The notes under the pieces: model-generated
What the model was told of the DNA's origin: nothing
Seen by the model: the letters and a program-made list of their open reading frames with translations, nothing else
Database searches by the model: none
Shown: positions 1 to 9,062 of the stretch, piece by piece
Numbering within the stretch: the stretch's first letter is position 1
Layout: each line of letters starts with the position of its first letter
Origin: an uncultured Lachnospiraceae bacterium
Lineage (GTDB): Bacteria > Bacillota > Clostridia > Lachnospirales > Lachnospiraceae
Reading direction: 5' to 3'
NCBI GenBank assembly: GCA_947384285.1
Contig: CANDGI010000031.1
Span: forward strand, 1-36,554
Length of the DNA stretch: 36,554 nt
Translations under genes and position numbers: made by a program

Positions 1-83
1 CCTCTGTCCAGAGTACCGTCTGGATTGAATTTCACTCCGCCTTTGGTATCTGGTACCTGTTTTATACATACAACGATTTTCAC
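1..83 (-). CDS. etfB: Electron transfer flavoprotein beta subunit, N-terminal fragment
   Basis: The fragment runs off the left edge; only about 27 codons are present. The reading MKIVVCIKQVPDT is the characteristic N-terminus of EtfB, which with EtfA carries electrons from acyl-CoA dehydrogenase. The start is a GTG at 81-83 preceded by a GGAGTG ribosome site. It follows the acyl-CoA dehydrogenase gene by 44 bases on the same strand, the usual bcd-etfB order of butyrate operons, where the Bcd-EtfAB complex can bifurcate electrons from NADH to crotonyl-CoA and ferredoxin. The rest of the gene and any etfA lie outside the window. Confidence 0.88.
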   Translation of the reverse strand, partial: MKIVVCIKQVPDTKGGVKFNPDGTLDR

Positions 84-127
84 GGTAATTCACTCCTTAT
101 GATTTATTTTTCTTTGATATCTCCCGG

Positions 128-1282
128 CTATTTTAATAATGCGCCTGAAATAACCATACGCTGAACTTCAGAAGTTCCTTCGTAAATCTCTGTAATCTTA
201 GCATCACGCATCATACGCTCTACATCATATTCTCTGATGTATCCGTATCCGCCGAAGAGCTGTACGCATCTGGTGGTTACATCCATAGCAACCTCTGCTG
301 CAAATAATTTTGCCTTCGCTGCTTCTACAGAGTAAACCTTCTGGGTAGCCTTTGCCATAGCTGCTTTGTAAACGAGAAGCTGGGCTGCCTCAATCTTAGC
401 TGCCATATCTGCTAACTGGAACTGTGTATTCTGCTGTGCAGAAATGGAACGGCCAAACTGTTTTCTCTCTTTCGTATATGCGATGGTTGCATTCAATGCG
501 CCTTCTGCGATTCCAAGAGCCTGAGCTGCGATACCGATACGTCCGCCGTCCAAGGTATGCATTGCGATTGGGAAGCCCTTGCCTTCCGGTCCTAACAGAT
601 TCTCTTTTGGAATTCTGCAGTCTTCAAAAATCAATTCATAGGTAGCAGATCCGCGGATACCCATTTTCTTTTCCTTTGTTCCAAAGGAGAAGCCTGGCGT
701 TCCCTTTTCTACGATAAAGGTGGAGAAATTCTTTTTCTTTCTTCCTCTCTTATCCTGTACTACGCTGGTGATAGCGATTACAATATAGATATCAGCTTCT
801 TTTCCATTGGTGATAAAGCATTTGGAGCCATTCAATACCCATTCATCGCCGTCTAAAACAGCCTTGGTCTGGCAGCCCTGTGCGTCTGTGCCGGCGCCTG
901 GCTCTGTCAATGCAAAAGCGCCTAACTTCTCGCCCTTTGCCAACGGCGCCAGATATTTCTGTTTCTGCTCTTCATTGCCGTATGTCATGATAGGATCACA
1001 GCAGAGGGAAGTATGTGCAGACACGATAACGCCTGTGGTTCCGCATACCTTGGATAACTCTTCCACACACATAATGTAGGTAAGAGGATCGCAGCCCTGT
1101 CCGCCGTACTCTTTCGGAATCGGAATACCCATGAATCCTATTTTCTGCATTTTTTCTACGGTTCCTCTTGGGAATTTTTCTGTCTCATCAACTTCCTGAG
1201 CAAGAGGCTTTACTTCATTTTCAGCAAACTCCCTGAAAAGAGTTCTGGCCATTTCATGTTTTTTATCTAAAGAAAAATCCAT
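128..1282 (-). CDS. bcd: Acyl-CoA dehydrogenase, probably butyryl-CoA dehydrogenase
   Basis: Flavoprotein of 384 residues that interconverts crotonyl-CoA and butyryl-CoA in the cytoplasm. The start [14 protein letters not shown] is chosen because a GGAGG site lies just upstream (about 1293-1297); the frame stays open for 28 more codons without a good ribosome site. Visible family features are [11 protein letters not shown] in the flavin-binding middle domain, the RKQFGRSI segment, QLFGGYGY, and near the C-terminus IYEGTSEVQ, whose glutamate is the usual catalytic base. Length fits the short-chain family (about 380). Position between hbd and etfB supports the butyryl-CoA assignment; sequence alone cannot exclude another short-chain substrate. 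Confidence 0.93.
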   Translation of the reverse strand: MDFSLDKKHEMARTLFREFAENEVKPLAQEVDETEKFPRGTVEKMQKIGFMGIPIPKEYGGQGCDPLTYIMCVEELSKVCGTTGVIVSAHTSLCCDPIMTYGNEEQKQKYLAPLAKGEKLGAFALTEPGAGTDAQGCQTKAVLDGDEWVLNGSKCFITNGKEADIYIVIAITSVVQDKRGRKKKNFSTFIVEKGTPGFSFGTKEKKMGIRGSATYELIFEDCRIPKENLLGPEGKGFPIAMHTLDGGRIGIAAQALGIAEGALNATIAYTKERKQFGRSISAQQNTQFQLADMAAKIEAAQLLVYKAAMAKATQKVYSVEAAKAKLFAAEVAMDVTTRCVQLFGGYGYIREYDVERMMRDAKITEIYEGTSEVQRMVISGALLK

Positions 1283-1414
1283 GATACTTTTCCTCCAAAC
1301 TTTCTTTATATTTTTAAAACGGAGCTGCCGCATAAAAGATGAAATATGCAAACTATTGTTTTCCATTATGAAACACCTGCGTATTTTCCCTCTTGCAGCA
1401 GCTCCTTATCATGC

Positions 1415-1448
1415 CATGCACAGCCTGTCATACGCCAGGCTGTGCATG
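1415..1448 (-). repeat. Intercistronic hairpin, copy 1 of a repeated element
   Basis: A perfect 13-bp inverted repeat (1415-1427 and 1436-1448) with an 8-base loop lies 20 bases after the hbd stop and ahead of bcd. No T-run follows on the transcribed strand, so it is more likely an RNA processing or stability element than a terminator. The central 20 bases, GCCTGTCATACGCCAGGCTG on the plus strand, recur with three differences at 32080-32099 after glpF, so this appears to be a dispersed repeat rather than a chance hairpin. Confidence 0.75.
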
Positions 1449-1467
1449 ACGGTATGTTTACTATGTA

Positions 1468-2307
1468 TTATTTGCTGTAATCATAGAAGCCGATTCCAGT
1501 CTTCTGTCCCAATTTACCTGCACGTACCATTTTCTTTAACAATGGATGCGGACGGTATTTTGGATCGCCTGTCTCACTATATAATACGTTCATGATTGCA
1601 AGGCAGATATCAAGCCCAACCAAATCTCCCAGAGCCAGAGGTCCCATTGGATGGTTAGCGCCCAGCTTCATAGCTGTATCAATGCCTTCTACAGAAGCTA
1701 CGCCGTCTGCATAAATGCCAACTGCTTCATTGATCATCGGGATTAAAATCCTGTTTACCACAAATCCTGCTGCTTCATTTACTTCTACCGGAGTTTTGCC
1801 GATTTCTTCAGAAATCTTAACGATTTTGTCTTTCATGTCATCCGGTGTGTTCTCACCTTTGATAACCTCAATCAGCTTCATAACAGGAGCTGGGTTAAAG
1901 AAATGCATACCGATGACCGGCCTGTCAAGCCCCGCACCGATTTCTGTGATGGAAAGGGAAGATGTGTTGGTTGCAAACATGCAGTCCTTCTTTACGATAT
2001 CCTGCAGCTCTTTGAATGTCTGTTTCTTAACATCCATTACTTCCAATGCTGCCTCTACGATTAAATCGCAGTCACCGCAGATTTCCTTTGTGCCTGTGGT
2101 AATTTTAGCAAGGATCGCATCAGCCTTGGCCTGATCCATTTTGCCCTTAGCAACTCTCTTCTCAAATCCTTTTGCAATTTTGTTCTTGCCATTTGCAGCA
2201 AATTCATCATTGATATCGCAGAGACATACTTCGTATCCTTCTGTCTGTGCAAATGCCTGTGCAATTCCAGAACCCATGGTTCCTGCTCCAATAACGCCAA
2301 CTTTCAT
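1468..2307 (-). CDS. hbd: 3-hydroxybutyryl-CoA dehydrogenase
   Basis: NAD(P)-dependent enzyme of 279 residues converting acetoacetyl-CoA to 3-hydroxybutyryl-CoA, the second step from acetyl-CoA to butyrate. The start [14 protein letters not shown] opens directly with the Rossmann GxGxxG motif and has an AAGGAGGA site 5-12 bases upstream; the 20-codon open extension is rejected. Other marks are [17 protein letters not shown] with the catalytic histidine, GFVVNRIL, and [16 protein letters not shown] in the C-terminal domain. Length matches the family (about 280). It sits between thl and bcd on the same strand. No crotonase (crt), which catalyses the next step, is present in the sequenced part of the operon. 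Confidence 0.95.
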   Translation of the reverse strand: MKVGVIGAGTMGSGIAQAFAQTEGYEVCLCDINDEFAANGKNKIAKGFEKRVAKGKMDQAKADAILAKITTGTKEICGDCDLIVEAALEVMDVKKQTFKELQDIVKKDCMFATNTSSLSITEIGAGLDRPVIGMHFFNPAPVMKLIEVIKGENTPDDMKDKIVKISEEIGKTPVEVNEAAGFVVNRILIPMINEAVGIYADGVASVEGIDTAMKLGANHPMGPLALGDLVGLDICLAIMNVLYSETGDPKYRPHPLLKKMVRAGKLGQKTGIGFYDYSK

Positions 2308-2333
2308 GATAGTCCTCCTTAAATTATTGTTAT

Positions 2334-2360
2334 GGGACGCCGGGCCAAGCCTGGCATCCC
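2334..2360 (-). other. Intercistronic hairpin between thl and hbd
   Basis: Arms 2334-2344 and 2350-2360 pair over 11 positions with one G-U and one mismatch. They fill most of the 75-base gap between the thl stop and hbd. No T-run follows, so read-through with RNA processing or stabilisation is more likely than termination. The sequence differs from the 1415-1448 element. Confidence 0.55.
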
Positions 2361-2382
2361 TAATCATCTATTCAGTAAAAAC

Positions 2383-3564
2383 TTAGTCTCTCTCAACGAT
2401 GGTAGAGCATCCCATACCGCCGCCGATGCAAAGTGTTGCAAGACCCTTCTTAGCATCCCTTCTTACCATCTCATGCAGCAAGGTAACAAGGATACGGCAT
2501 CCGCTGGCTCCTACTGGATGTCCAAGTGCAATGGCGCCGCCGTTTACATTTACTTTGCTCATATCAAAGTTCAAATCATGAGCTACTGCCAAGGACTGTG
2601 CTGCAAACGCTTCGTTTGCCTCTACCAAATCCATATCATCAATGGTTAATCCTGTTTTTTCAAATACTTTCTTTGTGGAAGCAACTGGTCCAACACCCAT
2701 GATGGATGGGTCAACTCCGCCAAGCGCTCCTGCTACGAAGGCTGCCATCGGGGTAACGCCTAATTCTTTTGCCTTCTCTTCGCTCATAACAACGATTGCT
2801 GCTGCGCCGTCGTTGATTCCAGAAGCGTTAGCTGCTGTAACAATTCCGTCTGGCTTGAAAGCGGGACGCAATTTGGAAATGCTTTCTTTTGTTGTGCCAG
2901 GACGAGGACCTTCGTCTGTATCTACAATTACAGTTTTCTTTTTCTGTTTTACTTCTACCGGAACGATTTCATCTTTGAATTTGCCGTCGTTCATTGCCTG
3001 TTCACACTTCTGCTGTGAATTAGCTGCAAACTCATCTAACTGCTCTCTGGTTAATTTCCACTGCTCTGCTACGTTCTCAGCAGTGATACCCATATGATAC
3101 TGGTTGAATGCATCCCACAATGCGTCATTCACCATGGTATCTACCAATGCAGCGTTGTTCATTCTATATCCGTAACGTCCCTGCATAGCAGCATAAGGAG
3201 CCATAGACATGTTTTCCATACCGCCTGCTACCACGATATCAGCATCGCCTGCCTGAATCATCTGAGCAGCCATATTTACGCAATTCAGACCAGAACCGCA
3301 GACTACATTCACAGTAACTGCTGGAGTTTCAATTGGTAAACCAGCTTTGATGGATGCCTGACGTGCCACGTTCTGTCCTAAGCCAGCCTGGATAACACAT
3401 CCCATATATACATGGTCAACCTGATCAGCCGGAACACCTGCTCTGCTTAATGCTTCCTTAATTACGATAGATCCCAACACTGGTGCTGGAGTTGTGCTTA
3501 AAGCCCCTCCCATAGTTCCGATTGCAGTACGGCAAGCGCCTGCCAAAACAACTTTCTTTGCCAT
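2383..3564 (-). CDS. thlA: Acetyl-CoA acetyltransferase (thiolase)
   Basis: Biosynthetic thiolase of 393 residues that condenses two acetyl-CoA to acetoacetyl-CoA. The start [16 protein letters not shown] has a GGAGACGAAGAAA leader; the frame is open upstream but lacks a better start. The nucleophilic cysteine lies in [15 protein letters not shown], the catalytic histidine in [13 protein letters not shown], and the second cysteine in LCIGGGMG, so all three active-site residues are intact, unlike in the second thiolase-like protein at 19027-20337. Length is standard. It is the first gene of a minus-strand operon with hbd, bcd and etfB, driven by the promoter at 3587-3615. The symbol could equally be atoB or thl. 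Confidence 0.95.
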   Translation of the reverse strand: MAKKVVLAGACRTAIGTMGGALSTTPAPVLGSIVIKEALSRAGVPADQVDHVYMGCVIQAGLGQNVARQASIKAGLPIETPAVTVNVVCGSGLNCVNMAAQMIQAGDADIVVAGGMENMSMAPYAAMQGRYGYRMNNAALVDTMVNDALWDAFNQYHMGITAENVAEQWKLTREQLDEFAANSQQKCEQAMNDGKFKDEIVPVEVKQKKKTVIVDTDEGPRPGTTKESISKLRPAFKPDGIVTAANASGINDGAAAIVVMSEEKAKELGVTPMAAFVAGALGGVDPSIMGVGPVASTKKVFEKTGLTIDDMDLVEANEAFAAQSLAVAHDLNFDMSKVNVNGGAIALGHPVGASGCRILVTLLHEMVRRDAKKGLATLCIGGGMGCSTIVERD

Positions 3565-3586
3565 TTTCTTCGTCTCCTTTTTAAAT

Positions 3587-3615
3587 ATTATGTATCGTGA
3601 AAACCTTTTTGACAA
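3587..3615 (-). promoter_or_regulatory. Promoter of the thl-hbd-bcd-etf operon
   Basis: On the minus strand, TTGTCA (3610-3615) is separated by exactly 17 bases from CATAAT (3587-3592); each differs from the sigma-A consensus at one position. The -10 box lies about 22 bases before the thl start codon, implying a very short leader. No operator is evident, so expression is probably strong and constitutive. Confidence 0.8.
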
Positions 3616-3869
3616 AATCACTAAATTTCATGTTATTTTTTTAACAATCTTCTGCCAAAAAAAAGGAAAACCGGCTGCTGGCATCTTCTATGCTGCCATG
3701 CCTGCAGGTTACTTCTGATACTTCCCGTTTTTCCCATGTTTCCATCACTCGATAAAAATATCCTAGCACATTTCCTTTTAAATTGCAAGAATTATCTTCC
3801 CCTGTCTGTATCCCCCATTTTTTGTCTATCTTTGTTATATTTTTATCATTCTTTCCGGTATTTTTCCTA

Positions 3870-3915
3870 GAAAAGAAGGCTGGTTTTTGTATATATTGCA
3901 CAAAAGCCAACCTTC
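3870..3915 (-). terminator. Terminator of the SleB-type hydrolase gene
   Basis: Arms 3900-3915 and 3875-3890 pair over 16 positions with one mismatch and one G-U around a short loop. On the minus strand the hairpin is followed by TTTTCT. It begins 28 bases after the stop of the hydrolase gene and separates it from the thl promoter. The rest of the 3565-3943 gap holds only that promoter; a minus-strand open frame at 3641-3910 has no homology I recognise. Confidence 0.8.
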
Positions 3916-3943
3916 CTGCACCTGAACGCCTTCCAGCTATGTA

Positions 3944-5149
3944 TTAATAAAAAACATGATTGCCAATGATCGTGCCTGGGATAGAGCCGTCATTTTTGCG
4001 GAAATAAAGGCAGTTGATGGTAATATTGCCGCCTAACACTTCCCCTGCTGCCTGGGTACAGCTCGCATCTGCCCCTGACGCCAGCACAGAAGCAAACCTT
4101 CCGCTGGCCACAGGAGAAAACTGTCCGCCCTGGTAAATCACCCCGGCTACCGTGTTGGGGAAATGGGAGCTTCTCACCCGGTTCATCACCACGCTGCCCA
4201 CCGCCAGCTTTCCTTCATAGCTTTCTCCCCCTGCCTCACACTGGATAATAGCCGCCAGCAAGGACAAATCCGAGCTGCTGCCCTGGGAGCCCCCGCCGGA
4301 ATTCCCATTTCCTTTGGAATCTTCCTTTCCTCCGGTTTCCTGCTTTTTCACGGCATTCTGCTGCCGCATCTCCGCCTCCTGCCGCTTGATTTCCTCCATC
4401 CGCTTGGCATCTTCGGCTGCCTTCTGCTTTTCCAGCTCTGCCTCATAAGCTTTCTGCCGTTCAATCTCGGCTTCATAGGAGGCCACATCCGCCTGTGCGC
4501 TTGCCAGCTGCTTTTTGGCTGCGCCCAATTTTTCTGATGTGCTGTCTACCAGCGCCGCCAGCTCCTGCTTTTTCCCTTCCTGCTGTTCCTGCAGGTCTGC
4601 CAGCAGCTTTTCATCCTCCGCAAGCTTCTGCTCCTTGGCTGCAATCTCATTTTTCGTGGCCCGGTACTCCTCAAGCATCTCCCGGTCATAATTGTGGATG
4701 CTTACAATGTATTCCCCTTTGCTCAAAAAATCTGCAAAATTCTCTGCGCTAAGCAGCACCTCCAGCATTCCCTCTGTATCCATTTCATACATGAACTGAA
4801 TGCGCTTTTTCATAGCGGCATATTGTTCCTTTTCCTTCTCCTTTGCCGCCTCCAAATCATTCCTGGCTGTCTCAAGGCTGTCCCTGGTATTGTTTAACTG
4901 CTCCTCTGTCTCATTCAGCTCTTCAATGACAGCAGCCAGGCTATTGTTAAATTCTTTCAAATCCCCTTCCAGATGGCTGGCCTCGTTGGACAGGCTGGCA
5001 GCCTCCTCCTTGGCCTTCTCCTTCTGCTTCTCCAGTCCCTCTATTCCTTCCTGTACCTTATCAATTTTCCCCTGAGTCGCAAAAACCGCTATACTGGATA
5101 TCCAACACAGGAAAAAAACTAACGCTATGCCCTTCCAAAATTTTCTCAT
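3944..5149 (-). CDS. Secreted coiled-coil protein with SleB-type cell wall hydrolase domain
   Basis: A 401-residue exported protein. Residues 1-25 form a signal peptide (basic MRKFWKG, then a hydrophobic run ending in VFA). Residues about 28-270 are a long charged coiled coil of the kind found in CwlO/PcsB/EnvC-like murein hydrolases. A Ser/Gly-rich linker (about 275-295) leads to a C-terminal domain with LLAAIIQCEAGGESYEGK, AVGSVVMNRV and GQFSPVASG, typical of the SleB/CwlJ hydrolase_2 family; the glutamate in CEAGGE is the expected catalytic residue. The start has a GGAGGAAAATC leader. A TATAAT at 5234-5239 is a possible -10 box with no convincing -35. It may act in spore germination or vegetative wall remodelling; the coiled coil favours a regulated vegetative role. 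Confidence 0.85.
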   Translation of the reverse strand: MRKFWKGIALVFFLCWISSIAVFATQGKIDKVQEGIEGLEKQKEKAKEEAASLSNEASHLEGDLKEFNNSLAAVIEELNETEEQLNNTRDSLETARNDLEAAKEKEKEQYAAMKKRIQFMYEMDTEGMLEVLLSAENFADFLSKGEYIVSIHNYDREMLEEYRATKNEIAAKEQKLAEDEKLLADLQEQQEGKKQELAALVDSTSEKLGAAKKQLASAQADVASYEAEIERQKAYEAELEKQKAAEDAKRMEEIKRQEAEMRQQNAVKKQETGGKEDSKGNGNSGGGSQGSSSDLSLLAAIIQCEAGGESYEGKLAVGSVVMNRVRSSHFPNTVAGVIYQGGQFSPVASGRFASVLASGADASCTQAAGEVLGGNITINCLYFRKNDGSIPGTIIGNHVFY

Positions 5150-5451
5150 GATTTTCCTCCAGTAAAATATAAGTTCGCTGGTCCTGCTGTCTGGCCATCC
5201 TTACGGAATGGAAGCCAAAAACTTTCATAAGCCATTATAGGTTCGTCCATCCTGCCGTCCAGCAGACCGCATTCACGTTATAATTTTATCATATCGGGAA
5301 GCATAAGACAATTCCCCAAACAAAAATCGACAGCATGCATCCAAAAATTTTTTATTTGTGCCAGTCTTTGCCAATTCCCATTTCTATCCGATATAATAGA
5401 AAACTGTAATAGTTTGCTATTTATGGCACAATCTGATACGGAGGTGTTTTC
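5150..5451. other. Divergent intergenic region between the hydrolase and HD-GYP genes
   Basis: This 302-base gap contains the plus-strand promoter listed separately and a possible minus-strand -10 (5234-5239). An imperfect inverted repeat links roughly 5175-5195 with 5250-5270 (a GGTCCTGCTG-like arm and a CAGCAGACC-like arm), flanking the minus-strand -10. I see no gene here; a 65-codon open frame across it lacks a ribosome site. Confidence 0.5.
5368..5397 (+). promoter_or_regulatory. Promoter of the HD-GYP gene
   Basis: TTGCCA (5368-5373), an 18-base spacer, then a perfect TATAAT (5392-5397). The predicted transcription start is about 48 bases before the GTG start codon at 5452. Confidence 0.8.
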
Positions 5452-6633
5452 GTGCAATATATAAAAATCAACCAACTAAAGCCCGGCATGCGCCTTGCAC
5501 GGCCTGTTTATAATAAAATGGGGGTTATGCTTTTTGAGCGGAATACAAAATTAACCCGCCAGGGAATTGCCAGTATTGAGAACTTCGGCCTTTGGGGAAT
5601 CTATATTCTGGAGCCTGCAGAACCTCTGCCGCCTCTCAGCAAGGAAGATATCGAAATGGAACGCTTTTTTACGGTCTCCACCTTCCGGCTGAAAGACGAT
5701 TTGAGCCTGCTGACCAACAACATGGCTCCTCAGAATATCATGACCCTGTCCCAGACCATCCTTAGGAATTTCGGTTCACTGGATCATAAAATCAATTTTC
5801 TGCGGACACTGCGCAGCAATGGGGACTATGTATACAAGCATAGTCTAAACACTGCCATTTTAGCTGCCATGATGGTCCACAAGCTCCATTATTCTTATGC
5901 CGAACAGCTGGCTATCGTGTGCGCCGCTCTCCTTCACGATGCGGGCATGCTGATGGTTCCAGACGAAGTTTTAGAGAAGGGAGACAGCCTTCTTTCCCAG
6001 GACGAACGCCGGCTGATCCAGGGCTATCTGGAAAAAGGCTACCAGATGCTCCACCCCGATTACAACGATTACAAGCTTCCTGAGCTTACCCTCCAGATTG
6101 TAGGCCAGACCGCCCGGCTGGAGCATAATGTAAAGATCCCCCTGCCCAAAAATATCCGCTGGACAAACGGAACCCATGTCATCCATGTGGCAAGCATGTT
6201 TGATGAACTGACCTCCATGAGCCTGGACAAAGAGCCAACCTCCGAAATCCGCGCCGTGCGGTTTCTTAGGGAGCATCCTGATTATTACCCAGCTCCCTTT
6301 GTGACTGCCCTCACCCAGTGCATCCACATCCTGCCTGGAGGCTGCTGTGTAGACTTTTCCAACGGGCAGAAGGGCATTGTGATAGAAGAAAACCAGAAAA
6401 ATTATGCGCAGCCTGTGGTAATCCTGTTCTCCGGCAACCAGCGTATTGACTTTAAGGATACCAGATTCCAGAAAACCATGCATATTTCAGATGTGATGAA
6501 AACCATGGATTTGCGTTTAAAGGTAGACCGGGAGACGTTAAAAAAATACACCAGCGATCCCAAAACCAAAGAAACGGCAAAGCGGTATTTGGAAAAGCGC
6601 AAGAAGCTTTTGGCTGCAGGACGGGTTCTGTGA
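5452..6633 (+). CDS. Degenerate HD-GYP domain protein
   Basis: A 393-residue cytoplasmic protein starting at GTG, with a GGAGGTG site 6-12 bases upstream. The N-terminal ~60 residues resemble the domain that often precedes HD-GYP modules (LKPGMRLARPVYNKMG). The middle carries HSLNTAILAAMMVHKL and the HD pair in AALLHDAGML. Classical HD-GYP enzymes hydrolyse cyclic di-GMP and need further ligands: the lysine of HDIGK, a histidine in an HPxxG motif, and HHExxDGxGYP. Here these read HDAGM, YLEKG and RLEHNVKIPLPKN, so most metal ligands and the GYP motif are missing. I infer a sensor or adaptor rather than an active phosphodiesterase. It is monocistronic, ended by a bidirectional terminator shared with galE. 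Confidence 0.8.
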   Translation: MQYIKINQLKPGMRLARPVYNKMGVMLFERNTKLTRQGIASIENFGLWGIYILEPAEPLPPLSKEDIEMERFFTVSTFRLKDDLSLLTNNMAPQNIMTLSQTILRNFGSLDHKINFLRTLRSNGDYVYKHSLNTAILAAMMVHKLHYSYAEQLAIVCAALLHDAGMLMVPDEVLEKGDSLLSQDERRLIQGYLEKGYQMLHPDYNDYKLPELTLQIVGQTARLEHNVKIPLPKNIRWTNGTHVIHVASMFDELTSMSLDKEPTSEIRAVRFLREHPDYYPAPFVTALTQCIHILPGGCCVDFSNGQKGIVIEENQKNYAQPVVILFSGNQRIDFKDTRFQKTMHISDVMKTMDLRLKVDRETLKKYTSDPKTKETAKRYLEKRKKLLAAGRVL

Positions 6634-6678
6634 GAATTCGTTTTTCCTGCTTTTCGAAATAATTATGAACGAAATAAA

Positions 6679-6724
6679 AACACTTCCTAGATAAACCATC
6701 CGATTTATTTAGGAAGTGTTTTTT
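6679..6724. terminator. Bidirectional terminator between HD-GYP gene and galE
   Basis: Arms 6679-6695 and 6704-6720 form a 17-bp stem with one G-U pair and an 8-base loop. T-runs follow on both strands: TTTTTTATT on plus and GTTTTTATTT on minus. It ends the convergent genes on either side. Confidence 0.9.
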
Positions 6725-6737
6725 ATTGCGGCAGCTA

Positions 6738-7754
6738 TCAGCTGCGGTATCCGTCTGGATTATTGCTCTGCCATCTCCAGGAATCCTCACACATCCTGTC
6801 AATGCCAAACTCTGCTTCCCAGCCAAGCTCATTCTTTGCCTTGGAAGCATCGGAATAGCAGGTAGCAATGTCCCCGGCTCTTCTTGGTTTGATTTCATAG
6901 GGAATTGGTTTTCCACAAGCCTTTTCATATGCCTTTACCACATCCAGCACGCTGTAGCCATTTCCTGTTCCCAGATTATAAATGCTGACGCCAGACTTAT
7001 CTTCAATCTTCTTCAATGCCTTCACATGGCCCTTTGCCAGGTCAACCACATGGATGTAGTCACGCACGCCCGTTCCATCCGGCGTATCATAATCATCCCC
7101 AAATACACCCAGGCATTTTAACTTGCCCACTGCCACCTGGGCAATGTAGGGCACCAGATTGTTTGGAATGCCCTTGGGGTCTTCCCCGATAATTCCGCTC
7201 TCATGAGCCCCGATCGGGTTAAAGTACCGGAGCAGCACCACGTTCCACTCTGGGTCTGCCACATGGAAATCGGCCAGAATCTGCTCTAACATTCCCTTGG
7301 TCTGCCCATAAGGATTGGTAATTTTTCCTTTCGGGCACTCTTCTGTAATCGGAATCATCGCCGGATCTCCGTAAACCGTTGCAGAGGAAGAGAAAATAAT
7401 ATTTTTTACTCCGTGTTTACGCATCACATCGCACAGAATCAATGTCCCGGTAATATTATTATGATAATATTCCAAAGGCTTCTGCACAGATTCCCCTACC
7501 GCCTTTAAGCCTGCAAAATGAATGACGCTGTCAATTTTCTCTTTTTCAAAAACTTCTTCCAGTCCCTTTGCGTCCAAAATGTCCACCTGATAAAACGGCA
7601 CCTTAGCCCCGGTAATCTTTTCCACTCTCTTTACCGCTTCTTCACTGGAATTTACCAGATTATCCACCACAACCACTTCATACCCAGCACTGATTAATTC
7701 AATACATGTGTGGCTTCCGATATAGCCTGCTCCGCCTGTTACTAAAATTGCCAT
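6738..7754 (-). CDS. galE: UDP-glucose 4-epimerase
   Basis: A 338-residue NAD-dependent epimerase interconverting UDP-glucose and UDP-galactose; many members also accept the N-acetylhexosamine forms. The start [15 protein letters not shown] opens with the Rossmann motif and has an AGGAGG site. Catalytic elements visible are FSSSATVYG and the YGQTK (YxxxK) pair, plus [13 protein letters not shown] and [15 protein letters not shown]. Length is standard. It is downstream of a NahK-like kinase and a nucleotidyltransferase on the same strand, but has its own promoter and a palindromic operator (7828-7888), so it can be expressed separately. This fits both the Leloir pathway and amino-sugar salvage. 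Confidence 0.96.
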   Translation of the reverse strand: MAILVTGGAGYIGSHTCIELISAGYEVVVVDNLVNSSEEAVKRVEKITGAKVPFYQVDILDAKGLEEVFEKEKIDSVIHFAGLKAVGESVQKPLEYYHNNITGTLILCDVMRKHGVKNIIFSSSATVYGDPAMIPITEECPKGKITNPYGQTKGMLEQILADFHVADPEWNVVLLRYFNPIGAHESGIIGEDPKGIPNNLVPYIAQVAVGKLKCLGVFGDDYDTPDGTGVRDYIHVVDLAKGHVKALKKIEDKSGVSIYNLGTGNGYSVLDVVKAYEKACGKPIPYEIKPRRAGDIATCYSDASKAKNELGWEAEFGIDRMCEDSWRWQSNNPDGYRS

Positions 7755-7827
7755 AATGTTTACCTCCTGTCCATAATCTGCTTTCACTGCAAATGAGGGA
7801 TAAGCCCTTCCGGCCTCCTTACAGCAA

Positions 7828-7888
7828 AGTATACCACACCCCGCCTGTTTAGTAAATACTATTTTTATTTTACTCCAAATTTACTAAA
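7828..7888 (-). promoter_or_regulatory. galE promoter with palindromic operator
   Basis: On the minus strand TTTACT (7851-7856), a 17-base spacer and TATACT (7828-7833) form a sigma-A promoter. A 10-bp inverted repeat, TTTAGTAAAT at 7848-7857 and its exact complement at 7879-7888, has arms 31 bases apart (about three helical turns). The promoter-proximal arm covers the -35 box, which suggests repressor binding. The regulator is unknown. Confidence 0.7.
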
Positions 7889-7901
7889 ACATTATCTGCA
7901 A

Positions 7902-9008
7902 TCAACGCCCACTGCTTACCTCTCTCACAATTTCCTGCATTTTTTCCCACTTTTCTTCCATATCCGCCACCAGCTTCATCTGGGTACGGCACCGGTCCAG
8001 ATTATGGCCTTCCCGGTGAATCTTAAAATACACATCCCCCTTCAAGTAATCAGTCAGAAAACGTATGCCGTTTTCATATGTCATTACCTTCGCTCCCATG
8101 GGAAGCATGGCGATTTCTGTATCCGTCAGATTTCCAGCGCATCCAAGCAGAAATCCTTCGGTATAGATACGGAACAGTCTCAAATCACATCCCACTTTAG
8201 ACAAATCCCTTTCGTCCTCTGCAGCCGTACTTGCGCCAAACCGGATTGCATCCCCGAAATCATAGGCTGCCAGCCCCGGCATTACCGTATCCAGATCAAT
8301 GACGCAGATTCCTTTTCTCGTCTGGTTATCCACCATAATATTATTTAATTTGGTGTCGTTATGGGTCACCCGCAAAGGCATCTTACCTTCCGCAAGCATG
8401 TCGCCCAGCACACAGGCTGTCTCTTTCCTGGCGCGGAAAAACTCAATTTCTTCTGCTGCGTTTTCTGCCCTGCCGCATACGTCCTCCTCCACTGCTTTCA
8501 GAAAGACCTCATACCTGGCCTTTGTATCGTGGAAGCCGGCAATTGTCTCATGAAGAGTCTCTGCTGGATAATCTGCCAGCATCTGCTGAAACTTCCCAAA
8601 TGCCAAAGCACTCTCGTAAAAATCCTCATCCTTTTCTACCTTGTCATAGGTTTTGGCATCCTCAATCAGATAATACATACGCCAATATTCTCCCTGCTCA
8701 TCCAGAAAGAAGGCTTTCTGATCCCTGGCAGGAATGACAGTCAAAGTTTCCCTCTGTTCATCCCCTCCTGCCTCTGCAATTTTCTTTTTCAAAAATGTGG
8801 TAACGCCCAAAATATTTTCCATTACCTCCTCCGGCTTTGAAAAGATATTCCGGTTCATCCTCTGTAAAATAAAATTTCCTTCTCCTTCTACCAAAAATGT
8901 GTCATTGATATGCCCGCTGCCGTAGGGACGTATATCCTTAACCCTGCCTACCTGTTCAAATTGCTGCGCTGCATATTGCGCACTCTCCAGCTTTTCTCTT
9001 TCTTCCAT
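7902..9008 (-). CDS. nahK: NahK-like N-acetylhexosamine 1-kinase (phosphotransferase family)
   Basis: A 368-residue aminoglycoside-phosphotransferase-fold kinase. Motifs: GSGHINDTFLV near the N-terminus (nucleotide loop), FILQRMNRNIF, the catalytic loop VTHNDTKLNNIMVD, and the metal-binding VIDLDTVMPGLAAYDFGD. These match NahK/LnpB of the lacto-N-biose/galacto-N-biose pathway, which phosphorylates GlcNAc or GalNAc at C1. The ATG at 9008 is chosen because GAGGAG lies 10 bases upstream; the GTG six codons earlier overlaps that site. The gene follows the nucleotidyltransferase by 54 bases, presumably in one transcript. No lacto-N-biose phosphorylase is in the window, so free amino sugars may be the substrate. 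Exact sugar specificity is inferred. Confidence 0.8.
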   Translation of the reverse strand: MEEREKLESAQYAAQQFEQVGRVKDIRPYGSGHINDTFLVEGEGNFILQRMNRNIFSKPEEVMENILGVTTFLKKKIAEAGGDEQRETLTVIPARDQKAFFLDEQGEYWRMYYLIEDAKTYDKVEKDEDFYESALAFGKFQQMLADYPAETLHETIAGFHDTKARYEVFLKAVEEDVCGRAENAAEEIEFFRARKETACVLGDMLAEGKMPLRVTHNDTKLNNIMVDNQTRKGICVIDLDTVMPGLAAYDFGDAIRFGASTAAEDERDLSKVGCDLRLFRIYTEGFLLGCAGNLTDTEIAMLPMGAKVMTYENGIRFLTDYLKGDVYFKIHREGHNLDRCRTQMKLVADMEEKWEKMQEIVREVSSGR

Positions 9009-9062
9009 ACTTCTTTTGCTCCTCACAAACCAAATTCTGCTGCCGCTTTTGCACTCTTTGCC

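Noticed and set aside
3641-3910. 89-codon minus-strand open frame upstream of thl
   Set aside because: It spans the terminator of the hydrolase gene, has no ribosome site or family resemblance, and lies in AT-rich spacer.
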